Positions 52,485 to 61,484 of a stretch of DNA of 64,000 nt are shown in pieces. Numbering within the stretch: the first letter of the stretch is position 1; the number at the start of each line of letters is the position of its first letter. A model generated the notes under the pieces. It saw nothing but the letters and a program-made list of their open reading frames with translations. It did not search any database and was not told where the DNA came from. This DNA is from Segetibacter sp. 3557_3 (GTDB lineage: Bacteria; Bacteroidota; Bacteroidia; Chitinophagales; Chitinophagaceae): NCBI RefSeq assembly GCF_004354985.1, contig NZ_SMSK01000013.1, positions 1 to 64,000 on the forward strand, given 5' to 3'. A program made the position numbers and the translations under genes.

Positions 52485-53792
52485 ATGAAGATCTTATTGC
52501 TGGGCTCAGGTGGTCGGGAGCATGCACTTGCCTGGAAGATGAAGCAAAGCCCGTTATGCAATGAGCTATTTATAGCGCCGGGCAATGCGGGCACATCCGA
52601 AGTAGGAGAAAATGTCGCGATCAGCTCGTCGGACTTCGCTGCAATCCGCTCGTTCTGTATCGACCGGCAAATTGACTGTGTTGTGGTTGGCCCTGAAGAA
52701 CCCCTGGTGAAAGGCATTTACGACTACCTTACCCAGGACGAAGAAAGTTCAAATCAGTCGTGGAAGGGAATCGTAATCGGCCCATCTGCCGCAGCTGCGC
52801 GGCTGGAAGGAAGTAAGGCTTTTTCCAAACACTTTATGCAGCGACATAATATTCCCACTGCCGGCTATGCTGAATTCGACGAATACAATTATGCAGCCGG
52901 CAAGATGTATATCGCTGAGCATTCGTTGCCGGTTGTGCTAAAAGCCGACGGCCTTGCTGCAGGAAAAGGGGTTATCATTTGCGAAACCCATGAGCATGCG
53001 TCAGCGGCTTTCGAGGAGATGATCAAAGGAAAGCAGTTTGGTGATGCGTCGTCAAAAGTAGTAGTCGAAGAATTTTTGCAGGGCATAGAGCTAAGTGTAT
53101 TTGTACTCACCGACGGTGCTGATTACCAGGTGATCGGCCATGCCAAGGATTATAAAAGGATTGGCGAAGGCGACCTGGGTCTTAATACCGGGGGCATGGG
53201 TTGTGTTAGCCCGGTTCCATTTGCAGACAGTGCTTTTATGAAGAAAGTAGAGGAACGGATTATTAGGCCAACGATCAGGGGCCTGCATACGGAGGGGATG
53301 GTTTATAAGGGTTTTATATTTATCGGCTTGATGAATAACAATGGCGAACCTTATGTTATCGAGTACAACTGCAGGATGGGTGATCCCGAAACAGAAGTGG
53401 TGATGCCCCGGTTGAAGAACGACCTGCTGGAACTTTTCCTGGCGGTAGACAACAATACGCTCGACCATATTCAGATCAGCTACGACGACCGGTGTGTTGC
53501 AACGGTTGTTGCAGTCAGCGGTGGCTACCCCGGCGAGTATCAGAAAGGAATAGCCATTTCAATTCAACCTTCCGCTGGCAGGGAAACATTGTCGGAAGGT
53601 GTCATGATTTTTCATGCAGGTACCGCTTTGCAAAACGGCAACCTCGTAACAAATGGCGGGAGGGTGCTTGCCGTGACTTCGGTCGGCGAAACCATAACCA
53701 AAGCTGTACAACAATCCGTAGCGGCAATGCAGGAAATATCATTTGAGGGCATGTATTACAGAAGCGACATTGGTTACGAGTTCAAGGATTAA
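52485..53792 (+). CDS. purD: Phosphoribosylamine--glycine ligase
   Basis: 435 residues. Second step of purine synthesis: phosphoribosylamine + glycine + ATP gives GAR. Start MKILLLGSGGREHALAWKM is the family N terminus. ATP-grasp core: LPVVLKADGLAAGKGVIIC (about 145-163), VVEEFLQGIELSVFVLTDG, the PurD block LNTGGMGCVSPVPF, and IEYNCRMGDPETEVVMPRL with metal-binding Glu and Asn. Usual length. TACATTCG at 52444-52451 may be its -7 box. It is transcribed alone, divergent from the POT genes. Confidence 0.97.
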   Translation: MKILLLGSGGREHALAWKMKQSPLCNELFIAPGNAGTSEVGENVAISSSDFAAIRSFCIDRQIDCVVVGPEEPLVKGIYDYLTQDEESSNQSWKGIVIGPSAAAARLEGSKAFSKHFMQRHNIPTAGYAEFDEYNYAAGKMYIAEHSLPVVLKADGLAAGKGVIICETHEHASAAFEEMIKGKQFGDASSKVVVEEFLQGIELSVFVLTDGADYQVIGHAKDYKRIGEGDLGLNTGGMGCVSPVPFADSAFMKKVEERIIRPTIRGLHTEGMVYKGFIFIGLMNNNGEPYVIEYNCRMGDPETEVVMPRLKNDLLELFLAVDNNTLDHIQISYDDRCVATVVAVSGGYPGEYQKGIAISIQPSAGRETLSEGVMIFHAGTALQNGNLVTNGGRVLAVTSVGETITKAVQQSVAAMQEISFEGMYYRSDIGYEFKD

Positions 53793-54232
53793 TATCATTT
53801 TAATCATGGGCGTTTACAAGACTTTAACAATTGGTGTTGAAGTTGATTTGCTTCTTTGTGTTGATTTTTTGTGGTGAGAATAAGCGTTTTCTTTCTGGTA
53901 ACACAATTAAGTTTAGCTTTCCGGGTAGTGTAGTTTATGTTTGCTGACATTCCGGAAAACCCGTGGCTACCATCCTCATTATTCGCAGCAGTACATATTA
54001 CAAAATTTGGTACCGGAAGCGAATGCCAGTATTCTTTTGAATCATTTGTCTTGTCCTTTAGCTATGATAATGTGCGGTTTATAGATGCAATTGTTAACAT
54101 CAGATGTGCAAACCAAACTGTTGTTCACATTCACTAAAAGCAGCTCTATCCGCGATTTCTCTACTTTGTTAATTCGGATTATTTCTTACAACTTTGCACG
54201 CATTACATTAAATAGCAGACTCAATAATATAA
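53793..54232. other. Gene-free leader region of the mre operon
   Basis: 440 bp between purD and mreB. A 66-codon open frame at 53937 is not convincing. The mreB promoter at 54165-54196 is the only element recognised. Confidence 0.55.
54165..54196 (+). promoter_or_regulatory. Bacteroidota-type promoter of mreB
   Basis: TTTG (54165-54168), a 20-bp spacer and CAACTTTG (54189-54196), which matches TAnnTTTG in seven of eight positions. The transcript should begin near 54200 and give a leader of about 33 bases before ATG 54233. Confidence 0.55.
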
Positions 54233-55258
54233 ATGGGACTTTTCAACTGGTTTACACAGGAAATTGCAATGGACCTTGGTACCGCCAATACCTTGATCAT
54301 CCATAACGAGGAAGTGGTGGTGAATGAGCCTTCTATAATTGCGCTTGATCGTAATAATCTTAAAACAGTAATCGCTGTGGGCAAACGTGCATTAATGATG
54401 CACGAAAAAACCCATGAAAGTATTCGAACCATTCGTCCGCTGAAAGATGGTGTAATCGCAGATTTTAATGCTGCTGAACTCATGATACGGGAAATGATCA
54501 AAATGATCTACCCTAAGAAGCCATTGTTTCCGCCAAGCTGGAGGATGATGATATGTATTCCATCGAGCATTACAGAGGTTGAAAAACGTGCGGTTCGCGA
54601 CAGTGCTGAGCAGGCGGGAGCAAAAGAAGTATACCTGTTGCATGAGCCTATGGCAGCGGCATTGGGTATTGGTATCGACGTTGAAGAACCGGTGGGCAAT
54701 ATGATCATTGATATCGGGGGAGGAACAACAGGGATCACTGTTATCGCGCTTGCCGGTATCGTGTGCGACCAGAGTATCCGTATTGCGGGCGATGAATTTA
54801 CAGCTGACATCATGGAGGCGCTACGCCGGTACCACAGCTTGTTGATTGGTGAAAGAACGGCTGAACAGATCAAGATACAAATTGGCGCTGCCATGAAAGA
54901 TCTTGACAATCCACCCGACGACATCCCGGTTAACGGACGCGACCTTGTAACCGGTATTCCTAAACAGATTATTGTCAGCTACCAGGAAGTAGCCGAAGCG
55001 CTGGATAAAAGTATTTTCAAGATTGAAGAGGCTATCCTAAAGGCCCTTGAAACAACACCACCCGAATTGGCATCGGATATCTATCGCCGCGGGCTGTACC
55101 TCACAGGTGGTGGAGCCTTGCTGAGGGGACTTGATAAACGCTTGAGTCAAAAGATTAAACTTCCTGTTCACGTAGCCGACGATCCGTTAAAAAGCGTGGT
55201 CAGGGGAACGGGTATTGCGCTGAAAAACTACAATCGTTTTCCATTTATTATGCGCTAA
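54233..55258 (+). CDS. mreB: Rod shape-determining protein MreB
   Basis: 341 residues, actin-like ATPase. Filaments on the inner membrane guide the elongation machinery. N-terminal phosphate loop AMDLGTANTLIIHNEE (about 10-25), MMICIPSSITEVEKRAVRDS, LLHEPMAAALGIGIDVEEP, IDIGGGTTGITVIALAG (phosphate 2 loop), LTGGGALLRGLDKRLS (adenosine loop). The N terminus MGLFNWFTQEIA has the amphipathic, hydrophobic look of membrane-binding MreB. First gene of mreB-mreC-mreD-mrdA-rodA. Confidence 0.97.
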   Translation: MGLFNWFTQEIAMDLGTANTLIIHNEEVVVNEPSIIALDRNNLKTVIAVGKRALMMHEKTHESIRTIRPLKDGVIADFNAAELMIREMIKMIYPKKPLFPPSWRMMICIPSSITEVEKRAVRDSAEQAGAKEVYLLHEPMAAALGIGIDVEEPVGNMIIDIGGGTTGITVIALAGIVCDQSIRIAGDEFTADIMEALRRYHSLLIGERTAEQIKIQIGAAMKDLDNPPDDIPVNGRDLVTGIPKQIIVSYQEVAEALDKSIFKIEEAILKALETTPPELASDIYRRGLYLTGGGALLRGLDKRLSQKIKLPVHVADDPLKSVVRGTGIALKNYNRFPFIMR

Positions 55259-55359
55259 CATTGGCGGGCTAGCCCGAATGCAGGTTGTTTAAAACGTATT
55301 TCCTACAAATTATAAAAATAACAGTCGTTCCCCGGTAAGGAAAGGCAGGGAGGGGTTTA

Positions 55360-56211
55360 ATGAAAAACATATTTCTCTTCATCAGAAGATATTTCAATTT
55401 TCTCTTCTTCCTGGTGTTGCAGATTGTTTCTCTATCCTTCCTGGTCACCTACAACAAAACGCAGGAAGCAGTTTATTCGAATTTCGCCAACGAGATTACC
55501 GGCAGGGTAAATACCCAGTACAACAAGGTTCAATATTACTTTCAGCTTAAAGAAACAAACCGGCAGCTATCGGACGAAAATGCCCGTTTGCGGAACATGC
55601 TTGCCGCAAACTTCGAGGGCCCTGATACTTCTATTGCCAAAGGTATAGACACTCTTACGCGCGATACTACCGGACGTATACGAAAGTTCATCTGGTTGCC
55701 GGCGAAGGTTGTTGGTAATAGCTATTCTTCGGCAATGAACTATTTAACCCTTCACCGGGGCGGATTACAGGGGGTAAAGAAAAACATGGCCGTTGTCGGG
55801 CCTGAAGGCGTGGTCGGGACTGTGATTGACGTTTCTGATAACTACAGCCGTGTAATGAGTTTGTTGCACACCAACAGCCGCGTCAGTTCTATGCTTTTAA
55901 AGGGGAAAATAGCCGGCAGCGTTGAGTGGGATGGTACAGATCCACGTTTTCTCACCTTACGAAACATTCCACGTAGCATTGAAATCAAGAAGGGTGATTC
56001 CGTTGTTACCAGCACTTATTCCGCCAACTTTCCTTCGAATATAATGGTGGGTACTATTTATGATTTCAAACCCGATGGCAGTACCAACTCTTACCTGATC
56101 CGGTTAAGGGCAGCAACAAATTTTTACAGCATTCAATACGTAAACCTGGTCGAAAACATTCAGTGGGAAGAACAACGCAAACTGGAGGCTACCCCTGTTA
56201 AAAACCAATGA
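55360..56211 (+). CDS. mreC: Rod shape-determining protein MreC
   Basis: 283 residues. One N-terminal membrane segment (FNFLFFLVLQIVSLSFLV, about 13-30), a periplasmic coiled coil (about 55-85, LKETNRQLSDENARLRNML), then two beta-barrel-like domains with FIWLPAKVVGNSYSSAMNYL, VGPEGVVGTVIDVSDNYSRVMSLLHTNSRVSSML and MVGTIYDFKPDGS. It connects cytoplasmic MreB with PBP2 and RodA. Its last codons overlap the mreD start by 4 bp. Confidence 0.95.
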   Translation: MKNIFLFIRRYFNFLFFLVLQIVSLSFLVTYNKTQEAVYSNFANEITGRVNTQYNKVQYYFQLKETNRQLSDENARLRNMLAANFEGPDTSIAKGIDTLTRDTTGRIRKFIWLPAKVVGNSYSSAMNYLTLHRGGLQGVKKNMAVVGPEGVVGTVIDVSDNYSRVMSLLHTNSRVSSMLLKGKIAGSVEWDGTDPRFLTLRNIPRSIEIKKGDSVVTSTYSANFPSNIMVGTIYDFKPDGSTNSYLIRLRAATNFYSIQYVNLVENIQWEEQRKLEATPVKNQ

Positions 56212-56741
56212 GCCCGTTTTTTAAATATACCATCCGCTTCATACTTTTCATACTGTTCCAGGTGTATATCCTGAACAATATACCTCCGTTACACAGGTTC
56301 ATTACACCTTACCTGTACTTCCTTTTTATACTCTGGCTGCCATTTACCATTTCGCGTACACTACTTACGATGTTGTCGTTTGTTTTTGGTCTTACGCTTG
56401 ACTACTTTACCGGAACACCGGGTTTGCATGCTGCGCCTTGTGTGCTGATCGGCTACCTGCGCCCATTCCTGATCAACCTGTTGATTTCGCAGGAAGGTGC
56501 CGAACTTAACTACGCTGAACCATCTATAAAAAGCATGGGCTGGGCACCATATGCCTTATACGTACTTGTATTTACATTTATCCACCACTTTTACCTGGTA
56601 TTGATCGAGTGGATGCAATTCGGAACTTTCATTTATTTTCTTGGCAAAGTTGCCGCGACTACAGGAATAAGTTTTCTCATGATCTTTATCACCGACCTCC
56701 TGTTTTTCCGCAAACAAAAGTTTAGGACCAACACCGCGTAA
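56208..56741 (+). CDS. mreD: Rod shape-determining protein MreD
   Basis: 177 residues with five or six membrane segments and little sequence conservation: FKYTIRFILFILFQVYILNN, FITPYLYFLFILWLPF, LLTMLSFVFGLTLDYFTGTPG (the D-x(2)-x-G-x-x-G turn typical of MreD), ALYVLVFTFIHHFYLVLIEW and TGISFLMIFITDLLFF. It is assigned as MreD from position and topology; it overlaps mreC by 4 bp. It works in the membrane with MreC and the RodA-PBP2 synthase. Confidence 0.9.
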   Translation: MSPFFKYTIRFILFILFQVYILNNIPPLHRFITPYLYFLFILWLPFTISRTLLTMLSFVFGLTLDYFTGTPGLHAAPCVLIGYLRPFLINLLISQEGAELNYAEPSIKSMGWAPYALYVLVFTFIHHFYLVLIEWMQFGTFIYFLGKVAATTGISFLMIFITDLLFFRKQKFRTNTA

Positions 56742-57191
56742 CAAGCCTGCAGCGTTTGTTAAAATAACCAGTGTCCAATATTTTATCGCAGCGTTCTAAC
56801 CGCCGCCCTTGTCATTGAAAATACATTATTGATAGCGGATACCTGGTAGAACTTCCGACCCTGGTGTTCCTACTCTTCATTGCACAAAGCAGCGTCGTGT
56901 GGGTAAACCCTGCTGCGGATTGCTGCAGCAGTACAAGTGTGCGACGCAACGATGACCGGCTCTGAAAAAATGCCCGGCTCAAAAAAAAAGTTCAAGGGTA
57001 TCACTACGCTATCGCCCGGGATCGGGACTAAAGGGGTTTTCTTTTGCGGCGATATGCCTGTAAACTCACCGTTGATAAAACATACTAACAATTGTTTATT
57101 AAACCTGGAGAATTTACCTGGCAAAATCGAATAACAAACTGCAAATTTGTACAAATAATTTCTAAAAAAGTAGTAAAACAGAACGGGCAAA
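56742..57191. other. Gene-free gap inside the mre-rod cluster
   Basis: 450 bp between mreD and mrdA, unusually large for this cluster, where the other genes overlap or lie about 100 bp apart. It contains copy 4 of the GTGCGACGCAAC repeat. A CTGCTGC...GCTGCAGCAG hairpin (56910-56931) comes just before the repeat. Confidence 0.6.
56931..56954. repeat. Dispersed GTGCGACGCAAC repeat, copy 4
   Basis: GTACAAGTGTGCGACGCAAC plus GATG, identical over 24 bases to copy 2 at 23049-23072, 34 kb away. It lies inside the gap between mreD and mrdA, directly after a small hairpin. Confidence 0.75.
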
Positions 57192-59264
57192 ATGCCGGTA
57201 TTCAATCAATCGCGGAGTAGGGTTATTCAACTCATTTTTATCATCGTTTTCCTGGTGATTGTTGGGCAGCTTTTTAACCTTCAAATTCTTTCGAGCAAAT
57301 ACACAGAACTGGCGCTGGACAATGCAGTAGCCAAGAAAATCGTATACCCGAGCAGGGGTATCATCTATGACCGCAAACACCGGGCAATCCTTGATAACAT
57401 TTCGAAGTTTGACTTTATTGTTACGCCAAACCAGGTAAAGGGAATCGACACTTTTTCTCTTTGTACAATTCTCGGGATTGATACGACAGAATTCAGGAAA
57501 CGCATTGTAAACTGCATTACAAAAAATGGGAGGTACAGGCCAAGTGTATTTGAACCGTTGGTGTCGCCGCAGGTTCAGGCGCAGCTGGATGAGAACATGT
57601 ACAAGTTTCCCGGCTTTTACCTGAGTGAGCGCCCAATACGTTCTTATCCCTACAAGGTGGCTGCACACGTACTGGGCTATGTGGGGGAAGTGGATACCAC
57701 GATCATCCGCAAATCGGGTAACTTTTACCAGATGGGAGACTATGTGGGCCGCACAGGTTTGGAGGCAAGTTATGAGAAGGTATTAATGGGTCAGCGCGGG
57801 GTGAAGTTCCTGATCAAAGACAATAAAAATCGTATACAAGGGCCTTACGAGGGCGGTGTTCTCGATACTGCTTCGCTTGCGGGGCGTAACCTTTACAGTA
57901 GTCTTGATATTGAACTGCAACAGCTTGCAGAGCAGTTGATGAACAGCAAGATCGGGGGTCTTGTTGCCATAAACCCGAAGACAGGTGGTATACTGGCAAT
58001 GGCTTCCGGACCCTCATTTGATCCGAACGACCTTGCTGGTGCGATGTTCCGGAAAAATTATGGACGGATGGTTATGGATACTGCCCGACCGCTTTATAAC
58101 CGTGCTATCAAAGGTCAGTACCCGCCGGGCTCTACCTTTAAGCCGATTGGTGGTTTGATCGCGCTTGATGAAGGTTTGATTACGCCTGCCTATGGTTATC
58201 CCTGCGGCGGAGCGTATTATGCTTGTAGTCGCGCAGTAAAGTGTACCCACGCAGGTCACGGACATGCCGCAACCTTGCGCGCAGCAATCGCCAACTCCTG
58301 TAACTCTTACTTCGTTAACGTATTCAGGATGGCGATTGATAATCCCAAATACCAGAGCCCCCACAAAGGTTACCTGAAATGGAAAGAGTATATGAATGCT
58401 TTCGGGCTTGGTGTACGCCTGGGTGTAGACCTGCCAAGTGAGGACAGGGCAAGCGTGCCGGACACCAGTGGTTACAACCGCGATTATGGAAACCCCAACT
58501 GGAACAGCTGTTTTATGCAAACGCTTGGAATAGGCCAGGACCGGATGACTGCAACCCCAATACAGATGGCAAACGCGATGTGTATCATTGCAAATAAGGG
58601 CTACTACTATACTCCGCACTTTGTAGATAGCATCCAGGGAGAGTCTGCTGAAGATACCGTACTTGCAAAATACCGGATTAAACATAGCCCGCTGCACATC
58701 AGCGACGACTCATATGAAGCCATTCACGCGGGCATGAATGATGTAACGGTTTATGGTACGGCGGTATCCGCAAAAATTGATGGGATTGACCTTTGCGCCA
58801 AAACAGGTACCGCACAAAATCCGCACGGTAAAAACCACTCCATATTTGTAGCTTTTGCACCCCGCCAGGATCCTAAAATTGCGATGGCGGTAGTCGTTGA
58901 AAACTCAGGATATGGAGGAACATGGGCCGGCCCGATCACTTCGTTGATGATTGAAAAGTACCTTAATGATACGATTGCAGAAAAGAGAAAGCCTCTGCTG
59001 AAACGGATTTCTGAGGCCGACCTAATCCCATCTGCAATCAAGCACTGGTACTACGTGAAAGACAGTCTGAGGAGAGTAAGGCTTGCAAAAGAGGTAAATG
59101 AAAATACCCCGATAGAGGCTTCGCCGGTTGTTCCAAGGAAAACGACTTTTGATCCGGACGCTGAACCAAATCGCCGCGACACCGGCTCAGGTGAGGACCC
59201 CCGCAAATTTTACATGAACCTGCCTGGCGAAATAAGGGTTAAAAAAGATACTGCCAAGCTATGA
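57192..59264 (+). CDS. mrdA: Penicillin-binding protein 2 (elongation transpeptidase)
   Basis: 690 residues. Cross-links new peptidoglycan during elongation, with RodA. One N-terminal membrane segment (about 11-29), pedestal domain with VYPSRGIIYDRKHRAILDN, then the transpeptidase: STFK (Ser314, Lys317), SCN (369-371), KTG (537-539). RNLYSSLDIELQQLAEQL and GGLVAINPKTGGILAMAS begin the catalytic domain. A charged tail (about 640-690) follows the fold, longer than in E. coli PBP2. It overlaps rodA by 4 bp (ATGA). Confidence 0.96.
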   Translation: MPVFNQSRSRVIQLIFIIVFLVIVGQLFNLQILSSKYTELALDNAVAKKIVYPSRGIIYDRKHRAILDNISKFDFIVTPNQVKGIDTFSLCTILGIDTTEFRKRIVNCITKNGRYRPSVFEPLVSPQVQAQLDENMYKFPGFYLSERPIRSYPYKVAAHVLGYVGEVDTTIIRKSGNFYQMGDYVGRTGLEASYEKVLMGQRGVKFLIKDNKNRIQGPYEGGVLDTASLAGRNLYSSLDIELQQLAEQLMNSKIGGLVAINPKTGGILAMASGPSFDPNDLAGAMFRKNYGRMVMDTARPLYNRAIKGQYPPGSTFKPIGGLIALDEGLITPAYGYPCGGAYYACSRAVKCTHAGHGHAATLRAAIANSCNSYFVNVFRMAIDNPKYQSPHKGYLKWKEYMNAFGLGVRLGVDLPSEDRASVPDTSGYNRDYGNPNWNSCFMQTLGIGQDRMTATPIQMANAMCIIANKGYYYTPHFVDSIQGESAEDTVLAKYRIKHSPLHISDDSYEAIHAGMNDVTVYGTAVSAKIDGIDLCAKTGTAQNPHGKNHSIFVAFAPRQDPKIAMAVVVENSGYGGTWAGPITSLMIEKYLNDTIAEKRKPLLKRISEADLIPSAIKHWYYVKDSLRRVRLAKEVNENTPIEASPVVPRKTTFDPDAEPNRRDTGSGEDPRKFYMNLPGEIRVKKDTAKL

Positions 59265-60613
59265 GAACACGAAATGACTCAATGTCGAAGGGTATAGACT
59301 GGTTGATGATCTGGCTCTATGCCGCCCTTGTGACCATAGGCTTGCTGATGATTTTTGCAAACGAATACAAGGAAGGTGAAAGTTACTTGCAACCGATTAT
59401 CAACCAGTCAAAGGACTATGGAAAGCAAGCTTTGTGGATCGGTATCTGCGCTGTTCTCGCAACGTTTATCCTGTTAACCGATAGTAAGTTCTTCACGGCT
59501 ACGGCAAATCTCATGTATGGCCTCGGTATTTTGCTGTGTATCCTGGCGTTGGTGATTGGTACTGAGGTAAAGGGTTCTAAATCCTGGATTGTGTTGGGCG
59601 GATTGCGACTACAGCCCTCGGAGCTCTGTAAGGTATTTACCTGCCTTGCACTTGCTAAGTACATCAGCCGGCAGGATACTGATTTTACGAAAATGAAAGC
59701 GCAGCTTATTGGTGGAGCAATCGCCCTTGCTCCGGCTTTCATCACGATCGCTCAAAATGAAACCGGCCTTGCGCTGGTTTACTTTTCATTTTTCCTGGTA
59801 ATGTACCGTGAAGGTTTGCCTCCCTTTATTTTAATTGCCGGCGCCTCAGTAGCGGTGCTCCTGATATTATCGCTTATACTGTCTGTGCAAACGCTGATGA
59901 TCACTTTCGCGGTGATTGCCTTACTTGTACTGTGGTTGATGCGACGACAGCTGAAACGAAACCGGATGTTGGTCTGGATCGTTGTAGGGGTTTGGGGATT
60001 AAGTTCTTTTATTTCGGCTGTGGCGGTGCCATATGGCATCAACACATTGATGAAACCCTACCAAAGGGATCGTATTTACAGCCTGGTAGGAAAGCTGTAT
60101 GTGCCCCAAAATCCCGAGGAGCTAGCGGAGTTAGAAAAGGTGAAGGCAAAAAGCAGGGGTAAGTCCCAGAACCAAAGTGAATACAACGTTATCCAGTCGA
60201 AAATCGCCATTGGATCTGGCCGTTTGACCGGTAAGGGATACCTGAAAGGCACGCAAACCCGCTACGACTTTGTGCCTGAACAGCGAACCGACTTTATTTT
60301 TTGTACCATTGGCGAGGGATTCGGTTTTCTTGGGAGCCTGGTGTTCCTGAGTCTTTATGCGCTGTTATTGTTTCGCATCATTATCATCGCAGAACGACAG
60401 CGCAGCACCTTCAGCAGGGTTTACGCTTATGGCGTAGGCAGCATCTACTTTTTCCATATTGCCATTAATATTTGTATGACGATAGGCCTTGCCCCGGTAA
60501 TCGGGATACCGCTTCCCCTGATCAGCTATGGTGGCTCATCGTTGCTTACCTTCACCATGTTGCTCTTTATCCTGATCAGGCTTGATGCCGACCGCCAGAT
60601 GGTTCTCAGGTAG
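59261..60613 (+). CDS. rodA: Peptidoglycan glycosyltransferase RodA (SEDS)
   Basis: 450 residues with about ten membrane segments. SEDS marks: KGSKSWIVLGGLRLQPSE, ALVIGTEVKG, FVPEQRTDFIFCTIGEGFGFLG, PVIGIPLPLISYGGSSLLT. It polymerises glycan strands together with PBP2. It is longer than E. coli RodA (370), partly from an extra charged cytoplasmic loop, about residues 280-305 (NPEELAELEKVKAKSRGK, QNQSEYNV), just before IQSKIAIGSGRLTGKGYL. It overlaps mrdA by 4 bp and closes the cluster. Confidence 0.96.
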   Translation: MRTRNDSMSKGIDWLMIWLYAALVTIGLLMIFANEYKEGESYLQPIINQSKDYGKQALWIGICAVLATFILLTDSKFFTATANLMYGLGILLCILALVIGTEVKGSKSWIVLGGLRLQPSELCKVFTCLALAKYISRQDTDFTKMKAQLIGGAIALAPAFITIAQNETGLALVYFSFFLVMYREGLPPFILIAGASVAVLLILSLILSVQTLMITFAVIALLVLWLMRRQLKRNRMLVWIVVGVWGLSSFISAVAVPYGINTLMKPYQRDRIYSLVGKLYVPQNPEELAELEKVKAKSRGKSQNQSEYNVIQSKIAIGSGRLTGKGYLKGTQTRYDFVPEQRTDFIFCTIGEGFGFLGSLVFLSLYALLLFRIIIIAERQRSTFSRVYAYGVGSIYFFHIAINICMTIGLAPVIGIPLPLISYGGSSLLTFTMLLFILIRLDADRQMVLR

Positions 60614-60644
60614 CTACAAAGAACGACTACCCTAAAATAGATGA

Positions 60645-61385
60645 ATGAAAATATGTCCGCTTTCCGAAGGAGCATTTTCTGTTGACAAGTCCAAAGTTTT
60701 TGTTCCTTTTGAAAAAGGTACAGATGATATCCAGCAGCGGGCTGCAGGCAGCCTTCTCGTGGAGGTACAACCATTTGCGGTTGTTACCGGTAGAGATGTC
60801 CTTGTAATCGATGCCGGACTGGGCTTTTCTGAAGGTGGAGAACTCCAGATACATAAGAATTTGAGGGCTAATGGAATTGAACCGTCAACAGTTACTAAAG
60901 TGTTGATGAGCCATTTGCATAAAGATCATTCCGGAGGGGTAAGTGTAAAAGATCGATTGGGTAATTCGCGGCTTTCATTTGAGAATGCTACCTATTATGT
61001 TCAGGAAAAGGAGTTGCAGTTTGCGTTAGATACCGGTTTTCCGTCGTTTATAACAGATGAGCTTACTATACTAAAGGACCATCCTTCCGTTAAAATGATT
61101 GATGGAGATGGCGCAATTAATGAGTCGATCCGGTTTGAGGTTTCCGGCGGGCACTCACCTTTCCACCAGGTGTTCTGGATAACGGAAAATAATGAAATTG
61201 CTTTTTTTGGCGGAGACGTGGCGCCACAATACCAGCAAATGAAAAGCCGTTTTGCGGCAAAGTATGACTATGATGGAAAAAGGTGTATGGAGTTACGCAA
61301 AGAATGGTGGGAAAAAGGTCAGGCCGAGAGATGGCAATTTATGTTTTACCATGATATAAAAACACCTGTTTGGCCGCACCTGTAG
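60645..61385 (+). CDS. MBL-fold metallo-hydrolase
   Basis: 246 residues. Metallo-beta-lactamase fold: HLHKDH (HxHxDH metal motif, about 90-95), FEVSGGHSPFHQVFWI (third metal histidine), FFGGDVAPQYQQM (bridging Asp) and FMFYHDIKTPVWPHL (last His). This is the lactonase/glyoxalase-II-like superfamily, and the substrate cannot be read. It follows rodA by 31 bp on the same strand and may be part of the same transcript, although a link to cell-wall growth is not evident. Confidence 0.85.
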   Translation: MKICPLSEGAFSVDKSKVFVPFEKGTDDIQQRAAGSLLVEVQPFAVVTGRDVLVIDAGLGFSEGGELQIHKNLRANGIEPSTVTKVLMSHLHKDHSGGVSVKDRLGNSRLSFENATYYVQEKELQFALDTGFPSFITDELTILKDHPSVKMIDGDGAINESIRFEVSGGHSPFHQVFWITENNEIAFFGGDVAPQYQQMKSRFAAKYDYDGKRCMELRKEWWEKGQAERWQFMFYHDIKTPVWPHL

Positions 61386-61484
61386 CGTAAGCTACGCCAT
61401 AAATGACATAAAAAAGGCCCGCCCTAAAAAGAGCCGGCCGTTGCTAACCTATGAAAAACACCTAGTTCAAATCAGGTTGAAATA

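Noticed and set aside
58014-58697. Open frame of 227 codons on the minus strand
   Set aside because: Antisense to the transpeptidase domain of mrdA, with no family resemblance.
61400-61445. Terminator between the MBL gene and the small secreted protein gene
   Set aside because: GGCCCGCCC and GAGCCGGCC pair poorly and no T run follows in either direction.
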